In this document: one piece after another, positions 16,480 through 25,462 of the stretch
Layout: the number at the start of each line of letters is the position of its first letter
How positions within the stretch are numbered: the stretch's first letter is position 1
Source of the DNA: Bacteroides fragilis
GTDB lineage: Bacteria > Bacteroidota > Bacteroidia > Bacteroidales > Bacteroidaceae
Length of the DNA: 64,000 bases
Direction: 5' to 3'
NCBI RefSeq assembly: GCF_002849695.1
Contig: NZ_CP018937.1
Coordinates: 2,604,001-2,668,000, forward strand
Notes under the pieces: model-generated
Database searches by the model: none
Seen by the model: the letters and a program-made list of their open reading frames with translations, nothing else
Told to the model about the DNA's origin: nothing
Program-made: the position numbers and the translations under genes

Positions 16480-16691
16480 TTACCATTGATACCTGCGGAA
16501 TGACAAACTATAGCCCGTTGATTCCGGCCGTAAAAGCGATGTGTAATGCCAGTTCCGGTGACAAGATGGAAATTGTAACGGATCAGGTAGCCGCATTTCA
16601 GGATCTTAAGGAATATTTATCAGAACAAGGTATCGGATTCCGCGAAATATATGATGGAGAGCGGATGACTTTACAGTTTACTATCTTATGA
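16476..16691 (+). CDS. TusA-like sulfurtransferase-fold protein lacking the CPxP cysteine
   Basis: A 71-residue protein of TusA size and pattern: a beta-strand ending in ITIDTCGM, a helix beginning SPLIPAVKAM, then GDKMEIVTDQVAAFQDLKEYLSEQG, as in TusA/YeeD proteins. The active cysteine of TusA lies in a CPxP motif at the start of the helix; here the motif reads YSPLIP, so serine replaces it. A different cysteine (residue 7) lies nearby. It may be a non-catalytic binding version or use the other cysteine. It overlaps both neighbours by four bases. Confidence 0.75.
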   Translation: MITIDTCGMTNYSPLIPAVKAMCNASSGDKMEIVTDQVAAFQDLKEYLSEQGIGFREIYDGERMTLQFTIL

Positions 16692-17032
16692 GCGAAGTAC
16701 AAAATCAAATAAAGAAATGGCCGGTAACGGCAATCAAAAAAATAAAAAATACATTCGGTAGCGCAGAAAAGTTCTACGCTACCGTTTATCTTATTGCCCG
16801 CAACGAGCATCATTGTCAAATGATGGGAGTAGCCGGAGCCGAACAGCGCTTAAAAACGATTCATGCCTATCAGGGTATGATCCGTTTTATGCTTGATGAA
16901 GAAGGACTTAACGGTAAGGAAGTTCTTGAAGCCATAGCCAGCGACTATCTGGAGGATTTCGTGAACTATCGTGAGCAAGACTTCGGAATGACCAACGAGG
17001 AATTCATTGCTATTATTAAAAGAATCGGCTGA
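16688..17032 (+). CDS. conserved hypothetical protein, 114 aa
   Basis: A small helical cytoplasmic protein, overlapping the stop of the TusA-like gene (ATGA) and followed four bases later by the DUF456 gene. It contains no motif I know. It has an ARNEHHCQMMG segment with two histidines and a cysteine that could bind metal, though this is only a guess from residue type. The conserved tight coupling suggests it acts with its neighbours. Confidence 0.75.
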   Translation: MSEVQNQIKKWPVTAIKKIKNTFGSAEKFYATVYLIARNEHHCQMMGVAGAEQRLKTIHAYQGMIRFMLDEEGLNGKEVLEAIASDYLEDFVNYREQDFGMTNEEFIAIIKRIG

Positions 17033-17036
17033 GCGC

Positions 17037-17513
17037 ATGAATTTATTCCTGATTATTTTGGGCAGTATCTGCCTGCTTGTCGGATTGGCCGGATGTATTG
17101 TCCCCATGTTGCCGGGACCTCCTGTTGCCTATCTGGCATTGGTATGTCTACACTTCACCGATAAAGTTTCCTTCACTATTCCGCAACTGTTCCTTTGGCT
17201 GTTCATTGTGGTACTGATACAAATACTCGACTATTTCATTCCAATGTTTGGAGTGAAAAGGCTCGGAGGTACTTCATGGGGTAAATGGGGATGTATCATC
17301 GGTACCTTTGCCGGTATTTTCCTGTTTCCTCCCTGGGGGGTATTCATCGGTCCGTTTGCAGGTGCAGTAGCAGGCGAATTGCTGGGCGGTAAAGAGACCA
17401 AATACGCCCTGAAAGCCGGATTCGGAGCATTTGCAGGTTTTCTGTTGGGTACTGTGCTAAAGGTGGCCGTATGTGGTTGGTTCATCTTCTGCTTTATCCG
17501 TGCCCTCGTATAG
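17037..17513 (+). CDS. DUF456 family membrane protein
   Basis: A 158-residue integral membrane protein. It has the DUF456 pattern: a first helix (LIILGSICLLVGLAGCIVP), PMLPGPPVAYLAL, then glycine-rich helical hairpins (GTFAGIFLFPPWGVFIGPFAGAV, cut here into parts of the family repeat) and GGKETKYALKAGFGAFAGF. Start 17037 was preferred over 17007 because it is an ATG placed four bases after the previous stop. Function of the family is unknown. Last gene of the 16159-17513 operon; the radical SAM gene begins 25 bp later. Confidence 0.88.
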   Translation: MNLFLIILGSICLLVGLAGCIVPMLPGPPVAYLALVCLHFTDKVSFTIPQLFLWLFIVVLIQILDYFIPMFGVKRLGGTSWGKWGCIIGTFAGIFLFPPWGVFIGPFAGAVAGELLGGKETKYALKAGFGAFAGFLLGTVLKVAVCGWFIFCFIRALV

Positions 17514-17525
17514 CAAAATTATCCG

Positions 17526-17533
17526 TATCTTTG
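17526..17533 (+). promoter_or_regulatory. -7 box (TATCTTTG) directly before ygiQ start
   Basis: A perfect TAnnTTTG element that ends only 5 bp before the ATG at 17539. If used, the transcript would begin at or within a base or two of the start codon, i.e. be leaderless. Confidence 0.4.
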
Positions 17534-17538
17534 CTCCC

Positions 17539-19392
17539 ATGAAAGAATATCGACTTACTGATTGGTTACCCACCACTAAGAAAGAAGTAGAGCTTCGCGG
17601 CTGGGACGAACTGGATGTCATCCTTTTTAGCGGTGATGCTTATGTAGACCATCCTTCCTTCGGAGCGGCCGTCATCGGTCGTATCCTTGAAGCCGAAGGT
17701 TTACGGGTGGCCATCGTACCTCAGCCCAATTGGCGTGACGACTTGCGCGACTTCCGCAAACTGGGACGTCCCCGCCTTTTTTTCGGCATCAGCGCAGGTT
17801 GCATGGACTCCATGGTGAACAAATATACAGCTAATAAACGTTTGCGCAGCGATGACGCCTACACACCGGACGGACGTCCGGATATGCGACCGGAATACCC
17901 CTCAATCGTGTACAGTCAGATCCTGAAAAAACTCTATCCCGATGTACCGGTCATTTTAGGAGGTATTGAAGCAAGTATGCGCCGCCTCAGCCATTATGAC
18001 TATTGGCAAGATCAGCTTAAAAAAAGCATCCTTTGTGAAAGTGGTGCCGACATGCTGATTTATGGTATGGGTGAAAAGCCCATTTGCGAACTGGTCCGCA
18101 GATTAACAACACACAATGAATACCGGGACAGTACGACTTCACCGTTTAACATCTGTCGTTCTTCACTGACTACTATTCCGCAAATTGCTTATCTGACCGA
18201 TGAATATGAGCCTGATGAGCAAGATATTGCCCTCCATTCCCACGAAGAATGCCTCGCTGACAAAAAGAAGCAGTCCGCCAATTTCAGGCACATTGAAGAA
18301 GAAAGCAATAAATATGCAGCAGCCCGGATTATTCAAGCTGTAGACAACAAAGTAGTAGTGGTAAACCCACCCTATCCACCGATGACACAGGAAGAATTGG
18401 ACCATTCATTCGATCTTCCTTATACACGCTTACCCCATCCCAAATACAAGGGAAAACGTATTCCGGCTTACGACATGATTAAATTCTCCATCAATATCCA
18501 TCGGGGATGTTTTGGAGGATGTGCCTTTTGTACGATCTCCGCCCACCAGGGAAAATTTATTGTGAGCCGAAGCAAAGAGAGCATTCTGAAAGAGGTAAAA
18601 GAGGTGGTACAACTACCCGACTTCAAAGGAAATCTTAGCGATTTAGGAGGACCTTCTGCCAACATGTATAAAATGGGTGGAAAAGACCTGGCACTTTGCA
18701 AACGTTGCAAACGTCCTTCGTGTATCCATCCCAAAGTATGCCCGAACCTCAATACAGATCATCGGCCATTGCTGGATATCTACCATGCAGTAGATTCTTT
18801 ACCGGAAATCAAACGGAGCTTTATCGGCAGCGGAGTACGCTATGATTTACTGCTTCATCAAAGCAAAGACCCTTCCGTCAATAAAAGTACGGCGGAATAC
18901 ACCCGCGAACTAATAGCACGCCACGTCAGTGGCCGCCTGAAAGTAGCACCGGAACACACCAGTGACCGGGTACTGAGTATCATGCGTAAACCTGCCTTCA
19001 GCCAATTCGGGGAGTTTAAAAAGATATTTGACAGAATCAACCGGGAACTTGGCTTACGCCAACAATTAATCCCCTATTTCATCTCCAGCCATCCCGGATG
19101 TAGAGAAGAGGATATGGCAGAGCTGGCAGTAATTACCAAGCGGCAGGATTTTCATTTGGAACAGGTGCAGGACTTCACTCCCACCCCTATGACCGTAGCT
19201 ACCGAAGCCTGGTACACCGGCTTCCACCCATACACACTCGAACCGGTATTCAGTGCCAAAACCCAACGGGAAAAATTGGCCCAAAGACAATTCTTTTTTT
19301 GGTATAAACCGGAAGAACGACGGAACATCATCAATGAACTGCGCCGCATCGGACGGGCAGACCTGATAGACAAGTTGTACGGAAAAAGATAA
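17539..19392 (+). CDS. YgiQ family radical SAM protein (UPF0313)
   Basis: A 617-residue radical SAM protein of the YgiQ group. The [4Fe-4S] cluster motif is CFGGCAFC (Cys324, Cys328, Cys331; Cx3Cx2C). The N-terminal domain has GDAYVDHPSFGAAVIGR and the strongly conserved FFGISAGCMDSMVN; a cysteine-rich stretch CKRCKRPSCIHPKVCPN follows the SAM barrel. Start ATG 17539 was chosen over the upstream frame opening at 17473, which overlaps the DUF456 gene. The reaction of this family is not known. It converges on mfd, with an inverted repeat between them. Confidence 0.93.
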   Translation: MKEYRLTDWLPTTKKEVELRGWDELDVILFSGDAYVDHPSFGAAVIGRILEAEGLRVAIVPQPNWRDDLRDFRKLGRPRLFFGISAGCMDSMVNKYTANKRLRSDDAYTPDGRPDMRPEYPSIVYSQILKKLYPDVPVILGGIEASMRRLSHYDYWQDQLKKSILCESGADMLIYGMGEKPICELVRRLTTHNEYRDSTTSPFNICRSSLTTIPQIAYLTDEYEPDEQDIALHSHEECLADKKKQSANFRHIEEESNKYAAARIIQAVDNKVVVVNPPYPPMTQEELDHSFDLPYTRLPHPKYKGKRIPAYDMIKFSINIHRGCFGGCAFCTISAHQGKFIVSRSKESILKEVKEVVQLPDFKGNLSDLGGPSANMYKMGGKDLALCKRCKRPSCIHPKVCPNLNTDHRPLLDIYHAVDSLPEIKRSFIGSGVRYDLLLHQSKDPSVNKSTAEYTRELIARHVSGRLKVAPEHTSDRVLSIMRKPAFSQFGEFKKIFDRINRELGLRQQLIPYFISSHPGCREEDMAELAVITKRQDFHLEQVQDFTPTPMTVATEAWYTGFHPYTLEPVFSAKTQREKLAQRQFFFWYKPEERRNIINELRRIGRADLIDKLYGKR

Positions 19393-19405
19393 TTCATGCT
19401 TTATT

Positions 19406-19491
19406 CACTCCGGAGAACACAGGAGACACAGAAGTTTTGTTGTTTAAAGATAAAATTTATCCTCTGTATATACTCTGTGTCCTCCGAGGTG
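19406..19491. repeat. imperfect inverted repeat (ACACAGA family) between convergent ygiQ and mfd
   Basis: Arms about 19406-19431 and 19463-19491; the best-paired part is CGGAGAACACAG with CTGTGTCCTCCG. Its place between two converging genes suggests a two-way terminator. It belongs with the related elements at 43038-43231 and more loosely 22893-22966, 27410-27481 and 40804-40918. Confidence 0.6.
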
Positions 19492-19497
19492 AACTGT

Positions 19498-22400
19498 CTA
19501 TTCTTTTTCTCTCACCGGCAATGCCACTATCTCCTGAAGCACACTGACGGCGGTTTCCACATTCGGAATGTCTTTCACCAACATAGACCGACGTCCGTTC
19601 TGCTCCCTCAAATCGCATCGGCGGGTATATTTCATCATATAATCGATCATCTTGCCGAAAGCGGCACTCTGATAATACGGACTATCCGGATTGCTGACAA
19701 AGAACAGAGTCATACGCCCCCCTTTCAGGAATACTTTTTCCACTCCCAAACGTGTAGCCAGACGCCTTAGCGGTACAATACGTAACAATTCCTCCGTTTC
19801 GGGAGGAACAGGCCCAAAACGATCCTCCAACCGTAAACGGAAAGCATTTACATCTTTATCAAGAGTCAATCCGTCCAATTCACGATACAGTAACATACGT
19901 TCGCTGCTGCCTGTCACATAATTGGCCGGTAACAACAATTCCAGATCGCTTTCCACCTGGCACTCTTCTACAAACTCTTCACCACTTATGATGCCTTCTC
20001 CCTTTAATTCATCGGCATAGAGCTCTGCAAATTCATCTGTTTTCAGTTCATGTACAGCCTCGGATAATATTTTCTGGTAAGTTTCATAGCCCAGATCAGC
20101 AATAAAACCACTTTGTTCGGCTCCCAACATATTTCCTGCACCACGAATATCCAGATCCTGCATGGCAATATGAATGCCACTCCCCAAATCACTGAAATTC
20201 TCAATAGCTTGCAGACGACGTTTAGCTTCAGGCGTCAACGACGATAATGGGGGAGCCAGTAAATAACAAAAAGCTTTTTTATTGCTACGTCCTACACGTC
20301 CGCGCATCTGATGCAAGTCACTCAGACCAAAGTTCTGAGCCTGATTGATAATAATAGTATTGGCATTCGGTATGTCGATTCCACTCTCAATAATGGTGGT
20401 GGCAATCAACACATCATAATCATAATTGACAAAACCGAAGATAATCTGCTCCAATTCCGCCGGCTCCATCTGCCCATGCCCGATAGCAATCCGGCAATCC
20501 GGAATACGACGGAGAATCATCGCTTTGAGTTCCGGGAGATTGGCTATACGATTATTGACCAGAAAAACCTGCCCATTGCGGCTCATTTCAAAATTAATGG
20601 CATCGGCAATCACCTCTTCACTGAACGTATGTACTTCCGTCTGTATCGGATAGCGGTTGGGAGGCGGAGTAGAAATCACACTTAAATCACGTGCTCCCAT
20701 CAATGAAAACTGCAACGTACGCGGAATCGGAGTTGCCGTCATCGTCAATGTATCCACATTCACTTTCATCTGGCGCAGTTTCTCCTTGACCGACACACCG
20801 AATTTCTGCTCTTCATCAATGATCAACAGGCCAAGATCCTTGAACTTGACATCTTTACCCAGAATACGGTGAGTACCGATCAGAATATTTACATCTCCGG
20901 TTTCCAATCCTTTGATAACTGCCTTTGCCTGTGCTGCCGTACGGGCACGACTGAGATATTCTACCCGACAGGGAAGCCCTTTCAGACGGTCACGGAAAGT
21001 CTGGAAGTGTTGGTATGCCAATACCGTAGTAGGCACCAGGACGGCTACCTGCTTATTGTCCGCTACAGCTTTAAACGCGGCACGTATGGCCACTTCCGTC
21101 TTGCCAAACCCCACATCTCCGCACACCAACCGGTCCATCGGCATATCCCGTTCCATGTCCTGTTTCACATCTGCCGTAGCTTTACTCTGATCGGGGGTAT
21201 CTTCATAAATGAACGAAGCTTCCAGCTCCCGTTGCAAAAAGCTGTCGGGACTGTATGCAAACCCCTTCTCCTCACGACGTTGCGAGTAAAGTTTAATCAG
21301 ATCACGGGCTATATCTTTAATCTTTGTCTTGGTACGCTCCTTCAACTTCTCCCAGGCACCGGTGCCCAGCTTGTTCAACCGGGGAGCTTCTCCTTCTTTC
21401 CCTTTATATTTTGAGACTTTATGCAACGAGTGGATGGAGACAAATACCACATCTTCATTCTGGTAAACCAGTTTCATCACTTCCTGCGTCGTATCTCCGT
21501 TAGGAATACGCACCAGACCGGAAAAACGTCCTACTCCATGATCGGTATGCACCACATAATCGCCGGGAGTAAACTGATTCAGTTCTTTCAGTGAAAGAGC
21601 AACTTTTCCCGAACGGGCTTTATCACTCTTCAAGTTATATTTATGGAAACGGTCGAACAATTGATGATCTGTAAACAGGCAAAGTTTCAGAGTGTCATCC
21701 GCAAACCCCTCATGCAGTGTCCGTTCCACAGCTGTAAACTGAATCCGGTCTCCACGGTCCTCAAAAATAGCCCTGATACGGTCTGTCTGTTTCGTACTGT
21801 CACTACAGATATAAAGTGTGTATCCCCGGCTCAGATAATCTTTGAAAGACTCTGCCACCAAATCGAAATTCTTATGGAAAATGGGCTGTGCCGTAGTATG
21901 GAAAGTCAACGTGGCATCCGGTGTACCGGTTGGCTTGTTGCCAAACTCCATCCGCCGGAAATCTAAGGCACGGACAGTAAATTCACTACCATCAATCAGT
22001 TTGCCTTCCAGAGTGATGCCTCCGTTCTCTTCCGCCTCTTGTGCAGCAAGAGCCTGTGGTGTAAACGATTCATCGTGAACAGCCTGAATGCGTTCCCGCA
22101 ACCAGAGAAAATCACGCATTGCCAGAGTCGTGTCTTTCGGAATAAAGTCAAGGAAAGAAGTAGTAACTTTTCCGGTTACGGCAAGGTCGGGTACAATGAC
22201 AATGCTTTCCTTTTTCTCTTTCGATAGCTGTGACTCTACCTCAAAAGTACGGATACTCTCCACATCATCACCAAAAAAATCGATACGATAGGGATACTCG
22301 GACGAAAAAGAAAATACGTCAATAATACTGCCGCGAACAGCATACTGTCCCGGTTCATACACATAGTCGACATACTCAAACCCGTAACTATGTAATACAT

Positions 22401-22875
22401 CCGTGATAAAACCGGTGTCCACCTTCTCGCCCACATGTAACTTCAATGTGTTTTCACTCAATTCCTGGCGCGAGACTACCTTTTCGGCCAACGCATCCGG
22501 ATAAGTGACGATGCACAACCCTTGCTCACCTTTCTGAAGCCGGCTGAGTACCTCGGTACGCAATATCTCGTTGGCCGCATCTTTTTGTCCATACTTCACC
22601 GAACGGCGAAACGAAGAAGGAAAAAACAAAATCTGCTCCGTACCCAATACCTGAGTAAGATCATGATAAAAATAACCGGCTTCTTCCAGATCACCCAATA
22701 TGAAAACAAACGGGCAAGGACTCTTCTCTACCAGTGCCGAAGCGAATAAGGAAGCAGCGGAAGCATACAGGCCACCGCAATAGATATGTCTGACTGCGGG
22801 CTCCCCTAACAGTTTGTTCAAGGCTTCCACATTCGGGTGCCCGGCATATTGATGTTGCAGTTCAGTAATCGTCAT
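19498..22875 (-). CDS. mfd: transcription-repair coupling factor Mfd
   Basis: A large SF2 translocase (about 1,125 residues) that removes stalled RNA polymerase at DNA lesions and recruits UvrA. N-terminal UvrB-like domains are followed by the RNA-polymerase-interacting CarD-like domain (FTPGDYVVHTDHGVGRF), Walker A GDVGFGKTEVA, the DEEQ box (LLIIDEEQKFGV), TATPIPRTLQFS, the translocation region QMRGRVGRSNKKAF and a C-terminal TRCF domain. Length is normal. Two starts are possible, ATG 22884 and ATG 22875 (MTITELQHQY); I prefer the latter by family resemblance. The leader carries an inverted repeat. Confidence 0.96.
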   Translation of the reverse strand: MTITELQHQYAGHPNVEALNKLLGEPAVRHIYCGGLYASAASLFASALVEKSPCPFVFILGDLEEAGYFYHDLTQVLGTEQILFFPSSFRRSVKYGQKDAANEILRTEVLSRLQKGEQGLCIVTYPDALAEKVVSRQELSENTLKLHVGEKVDTGFITDVLHSYGFEYVDYVYEPGQYAVRGSIIDVFSFSSEYPYRIDFFGDDVESIRTFEVESQLSKEKKESIVIVPDLAVTGKVTTSFLDFIPKDTTLAMRDFLWLRERIQAVHDESFTPQALAAQEAEENGGITLEGKLIDGSEFTVRALDFRRMEFGNKPTGTPDATLTFHTTAQPIFHKNFDLVAESFKDYLSRGYTLYICSDSTKQTDRIRAIFEDRGDRIQFTAVERTLHEGFADDTLKLCLFTDHQLFDRFHKYNLKSDKARSGKVALSLKELNQFTPGDYVVHTDHGVGRFSGLVRIPNGDTTQEVMKLVYQNEDVVFVSIHSLHKVSKYKGKEGEAPRLNKLGTGAWEKLKERTKTKIKDIARDLIKLYSQRREEKGFAYSPDSFLQRELEASFIYEDTPDQSKATADVKQDMERDMPMDRLVCGDVGFGKTEVAIRAAFKAVADNKQVAVLVPTTVLAYQHFQTFRDRLKGLPCRVEYLSRARTAAQAKAVIKGLETGDVNILIGTHRILGKDVKFKDLGLLIIDEEQKFGVSVKEKLRQMKVNVDTLTMTATPIPRTLQFSLMGARDLSVISTPPPNRYPIQTEVHTFSEEVIADAINFEMSRNGQVFLVNNRIANLPELKAMILRRIPDCRIAIGHGQMEPAELEQIIFGFVNYDYDVLIATTIIESGIDIPNANTIIINQAQNFGLSDLHQMRGRVGRSNKKAFCYLLAPPLSSLTPEAKRRLQAIENFSDLGSGIHIAMQDLDIRGAGNMLGAEQSGFIADLGYETYQKILSEAVHELKTDEFAELYADELKGEGIISGEEFVEECQVESDLELLLPANYVTGSSERMLLYRELDGLTLDKDVNAFRLRLEDRFGPVPPETEELLRIVPLRRLATRLGVEKVFLKGGRMTLFFVSNPDSPYYQSAAFGKMIDYMMKYTRRCDLREQNGRRSMLVKDIPNVETAVSVLQEIVALPVREKE

Positions 22876-22892
22876 AAATAGCATTTTAGTCC

Positions 22893-22966
22893 ATCACAAA
22901 CGCACCAACTCACACAGATCGCTCAAAATCAATTTCCAATCTGTGTGAATCCATGTAACCCGTGAT
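22893..22966. repeat. inverted repeat in the mfd leader
   Basis: Arms 22893-22919 and 22939-22966, with a perfect CACACAGAT / ATCTGTGTG core and a 19-nt loop. It belongs to the CACCACAGA...ACACAGA intergenic family. It lies between the mfd -7 box (22979-22986) and its start codon, so it would be a stem-loop in the 5' leader of mfd mRNA. Confidence 0.6.
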
Positions 22967-22978
22967 GCAAATTCACCG

Positions 22979-22986
22979 CAAAAGTA
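22979..22986 (-). promoter_or_regulatory. -7 box (TACTTTTG) for mfd
   Basis: A perfect TAnnTTTG match read on the minus strand, about 100 bp before the mfd start. Confidence 0.45.
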
Positions 22987-23012
22987 CTAAATTATCCTTA
23001 GTTTTAATGCGC

Positions 23013-23020
23013 TATCTTTG
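23013..23020 (+). promoter_or_regulatory. -7 box (TATCTTTG) for the GT2-pyrC operon
   Basis: A perfect TAnnTTTG element 47 bp before ATG 23068, divergent from the mfd promoter. Confidence 0.5.
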
Positions 23021-23067
23021 GTTAGTAGCGGAAAAGCGTTACATTTGTCTTCAAATTTAGACACAAT

Positions 23068-23814
23068 ATGCAGACATCGGACAGCATCGTAATCATCCCT
23101 ACCTACAACGAACGGGAAAACATAGAGAACATTATCCGTGCCGTTTTCGGACTGGAAAAGATTTTTCATATTCTTATCATAGAAGATGGCTCTCCGGATG
23201 GAACCGCCACCATCGTAAAAACCCTGCAGCAAGAGTTCCCCGACCGTCTCTTTATGATAGAACGCAAAGGAAAACTGGGATTGGGAACGGCATATATCAC
23301 CGGGTTCAAGTGGGCACTGGAACATTCATACGAATACATTTTTGAGATGGACGCCGATTTCAGCCACAACCCCAATGACTTGCCACGGCTCTACGATGCT
23401 TGTGCCAACCAAGGAGGAGATGTAGCCATCGGTTCCCGCTACGTAAGCGGAGTGAACGTAGTGAATTGGCCGATGGGACGCGTCCTCATGTCTTATTTTG
23501 CATCTAAATATGTTCGCATCGTTACCGGACTACCGATACACGACACTACTGCCGGTTTTAAGTGTTATCGTCGTCAGGTACTCGAGACCATCGATCTTGA
23601 CCACATCCGTTTCAAGGGTTACGCTTTTCAGATAGAAATGAAATTCACCGCTTACAAATGCGGGTTCAAGATTATCGAAGTACCGGTGATCTTCATTAAC
23701 CGTGAACTGGGCACATCAAAAATGAACAGCAGTATTTTCGGAGAAGCTGTATTTGGAGTTATCAAACTGAAAGTGAATAGCTGGTTCCACAAATTTCCGC
23801 AGAAAACAAAATGA
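23068..23814 (+). CDS. polyprenol monophosphomannose synthase-like GT2 glycosyltransferase
   Basis: A 248-residue family 2 glycosyltransferase of the DPM1/polyprenol-phosphate mannose synthase type. It shows IIPTYNERENIENII at the N-terminus, IEDGSPDGTA, the metal-binding EMDADFSHNPNDLP (DxD-like) and the C-terminal VPVIFINRELGTSKM typical of this group. It has no C-terminal membrane helices, so it is the soluble, membrane-associated form. It likely moves mannose (or another hexose) from a nucleotide sugar to undecaprenyl phosphate for use in glycan or protein O-glycosylation. pyrC begins eight bases after its stop, so they are co-transcribed. Confidence 0.9.
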   Translation: MQTSDSIVIIPTYNERENIENIIRAVFGLEKIFHILIIEDGSPDGTATIVKTLQQEFPDRLFMIERKGKLGLGTAYITGFKWALEHSYEYIFEMDADFSHNPNDLPRLYDACANQGGDVAIGSRYVSGVNVVNWPMGRVLMSYFASKYVRIVTGLPIHDTTAGFKCYRRQVLETIDLDHIRFKGYAFQIEMKFTAYKCGFKIIEVPVIFINRELGTSKMNSSIFGEAVFGVIKLKVNSWFHKFPQKTK

Positions 23815-23822
23815 ATTAAGAT

Positions 23823-25202
23823 ATGAAAAGAACATTAATACAAAACGCCATCATAGTAAACGAAGGACGCTCCGCACGCGGTTCGGTAGTCATCGAAGGT
23901 GAAAAAATAGCCGAGATACTGGAGAAAGGACAGAAACCGGCCACTCCCTGTGAAGAGACAATCCATGCCAACGGATGCTATCTGCTTCCGGGTGTCATCG
24001 ACGATCATGTGCATTTTCGCGATCCGGGCCTAACCCATAAGGCCGACATATCTACCGAAAGCCGGGCTGCAGCAGCAGGAGGGGTAACCTCTATTATGGA
24101 CATGCCCAATACCAATCCGCAAACCACCACACTGGACGCACTCAATGCCAAGTTCGATTTGCTTGCCGAGAAATGCAGTGTCAACTATTCATGCTATTTC
24201 GGAGCAACAAACAATAACTATACCGAGTTTGACAAACTGGATAAAAGCCGTGTATGCGGAATCAAGCTCTTTATGGGATCGAGTACAGGCAATATGCTGG
24301 TAGACAAGATGAACAGCTTGCTGAACATCTTCAATGGAACCGATCTGCTGATTGCCGCCCACTGTGAGAATCATGAAACAATTAAAAAGAATACGGAAAA
24401 ATACGTAAGAGAATATATTGAAAAATATCCTTATCAGTACTACCATGTTCACCACGAAACCCTTCCGATGGGTTACCATGCAAAGATACGTTCGATAGCA
24501 GCCTGCTACGAGTCGTCCGAACTGGCTGTACGCCTGGCACGCATTGCAGACGCTCGTCTGCATATCCTGCATATCTCCACAGCCAAAGAGCTTTCTCTTT
24601 TTGATAATGATATTCCATTGGAAGAAAAAAGGATTACGGCAGAAGCTTGTGTTTCGCACCTGTTATTCGACTCTTCGGATTATGCGGAATTAGGTACACG
24701 TATCAAATGTAACCCTTCCATCAAAGCTAAAACCAACCGGGATGCACTTCGTCAGGCTGTCAACTCCAACCTGATAGACGTGATTGCCACCGATCATGCA
24801 CCACACCTGCTCAGTGAAAAAGAAGGAGGCCCGTTAAAGGCAATGTCAGGCATGCCTATGATCCAGTTCTCTCTGATCAGTATGCTTGAACTGGTGAACG
24901 AAGGTATCTTCACGATTGAAAAAGTCGTTGAGAAAATGTGCCATGCACCCGCTCAGATATATAATATCCATAACCGCGGTTTCATTCGTCCCGGTTATCA
25001 GGCAGACCTGGTACTGGTTCGGCCGGACGCATTATGGACGGTAAGTGCAGAACAAATCTTAAGCAAATGTGGATGGAGTCCGCTCGAAGGACGTACCTTT
25101 GACTGGAAAGTAGAAAAGACATTTGCCAACGGACACCTATTGTATACTGACGGACAGGTAGATGAAGCTTATCGCGGACAAGAAATCTATTTTAAACGAT
25201 GA
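23823..25202 (+). CDS. pyrC: dihydroorotase
   Basis: A 459-residue amidohydrolase catalysing the third step of pyrimidine synthesis, carbamoyl aspartate to dihydroorotate. The metal motif is DHVHFRDPGLTHKAD, with further ligands in AAHCENH, LHILHISTAKEL and the aspartate of VIATDHAPHL. KLFMGSSTGNMLV follows family usage and falls where some members place a carboxylated lysine. Length fits the class I-like form common in Bacteroidetes. It is the second gene of an operon with the GT2 enzyme; the pairing is probably not functional. Confidence 0.93.
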   Translation: MKRTLIQNAIIVNEGRSARGSVVIEGEKIAEILEKGQKPATPCEETIHANGCYLLPGVIDDHVHFRDPGLTHKADISTESRAAAAGGVTSIMDMPNTNPQTTTLDALNAKFDLLAEKCSVNYSCYFGATNNNYTEFDKLDKSRVCGIKLFMGSSTGNMLVDKMNSLLNIFNGTDLLIAAHCENHETIKKNTEKYVREYIEKYPYQYYHVHHETLPMGYHAKIRSIAACYESSELAVRLARIADARLHILHISTAKELSLFDNDIPLEEKRITAEACVSHLLFDSSDYAELGTRIKCNPSIKAKTNRDALRQAVNSNLIDVIATDHAPHLLSEKEGGPLKAMSGMPMIQFSLISMLELVNEGIFTIEKVVEKMCHAPAQIYNIHNRGFIRPGYQADLVLVRPDALWTVSAEQILSKCGWSPLEGRTFDWKVEKTFANGHLLYTDGQVDEAYRGQEIYFKR

Positions 25203-25462
25203 ACAATTTCTGAACGATCAACCATCCAATGATAAACAAGGAGCAGGGAATAGACCGGGAACGATAAATGCAGAAGAATGGGAAATATATTGAAAGATAA
25301 AAGCAGGGCTTTCGCGATACGAATCGTAAACCTACATAAGTCTCTGAATGAAAGAATTGTTATTTAAAACCGAATATTTATCTGAAACTGAATATTCAAG
25401 CATGTTTGCCAACGCAAACGGATCAATGAAACTTATTATCACCAGCATTAAAACAGTCAAAT
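25203..25462. repeat. intergenic region bounded by inverted TTTCTGAACGAT copies
   Basis: TTTCTGAACGAT at 25207-25218 is repeated in reverse complement as ATCGTTCAGAAA at 25497-25508, just inside the next gene. Between them is A-rich sequence without a credible gene or a clear promoter box. Words of the ATAAACGG family (AATGATAAACAAGG, GGGAACGATAAATG) occur here. Confidence 0.5.
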
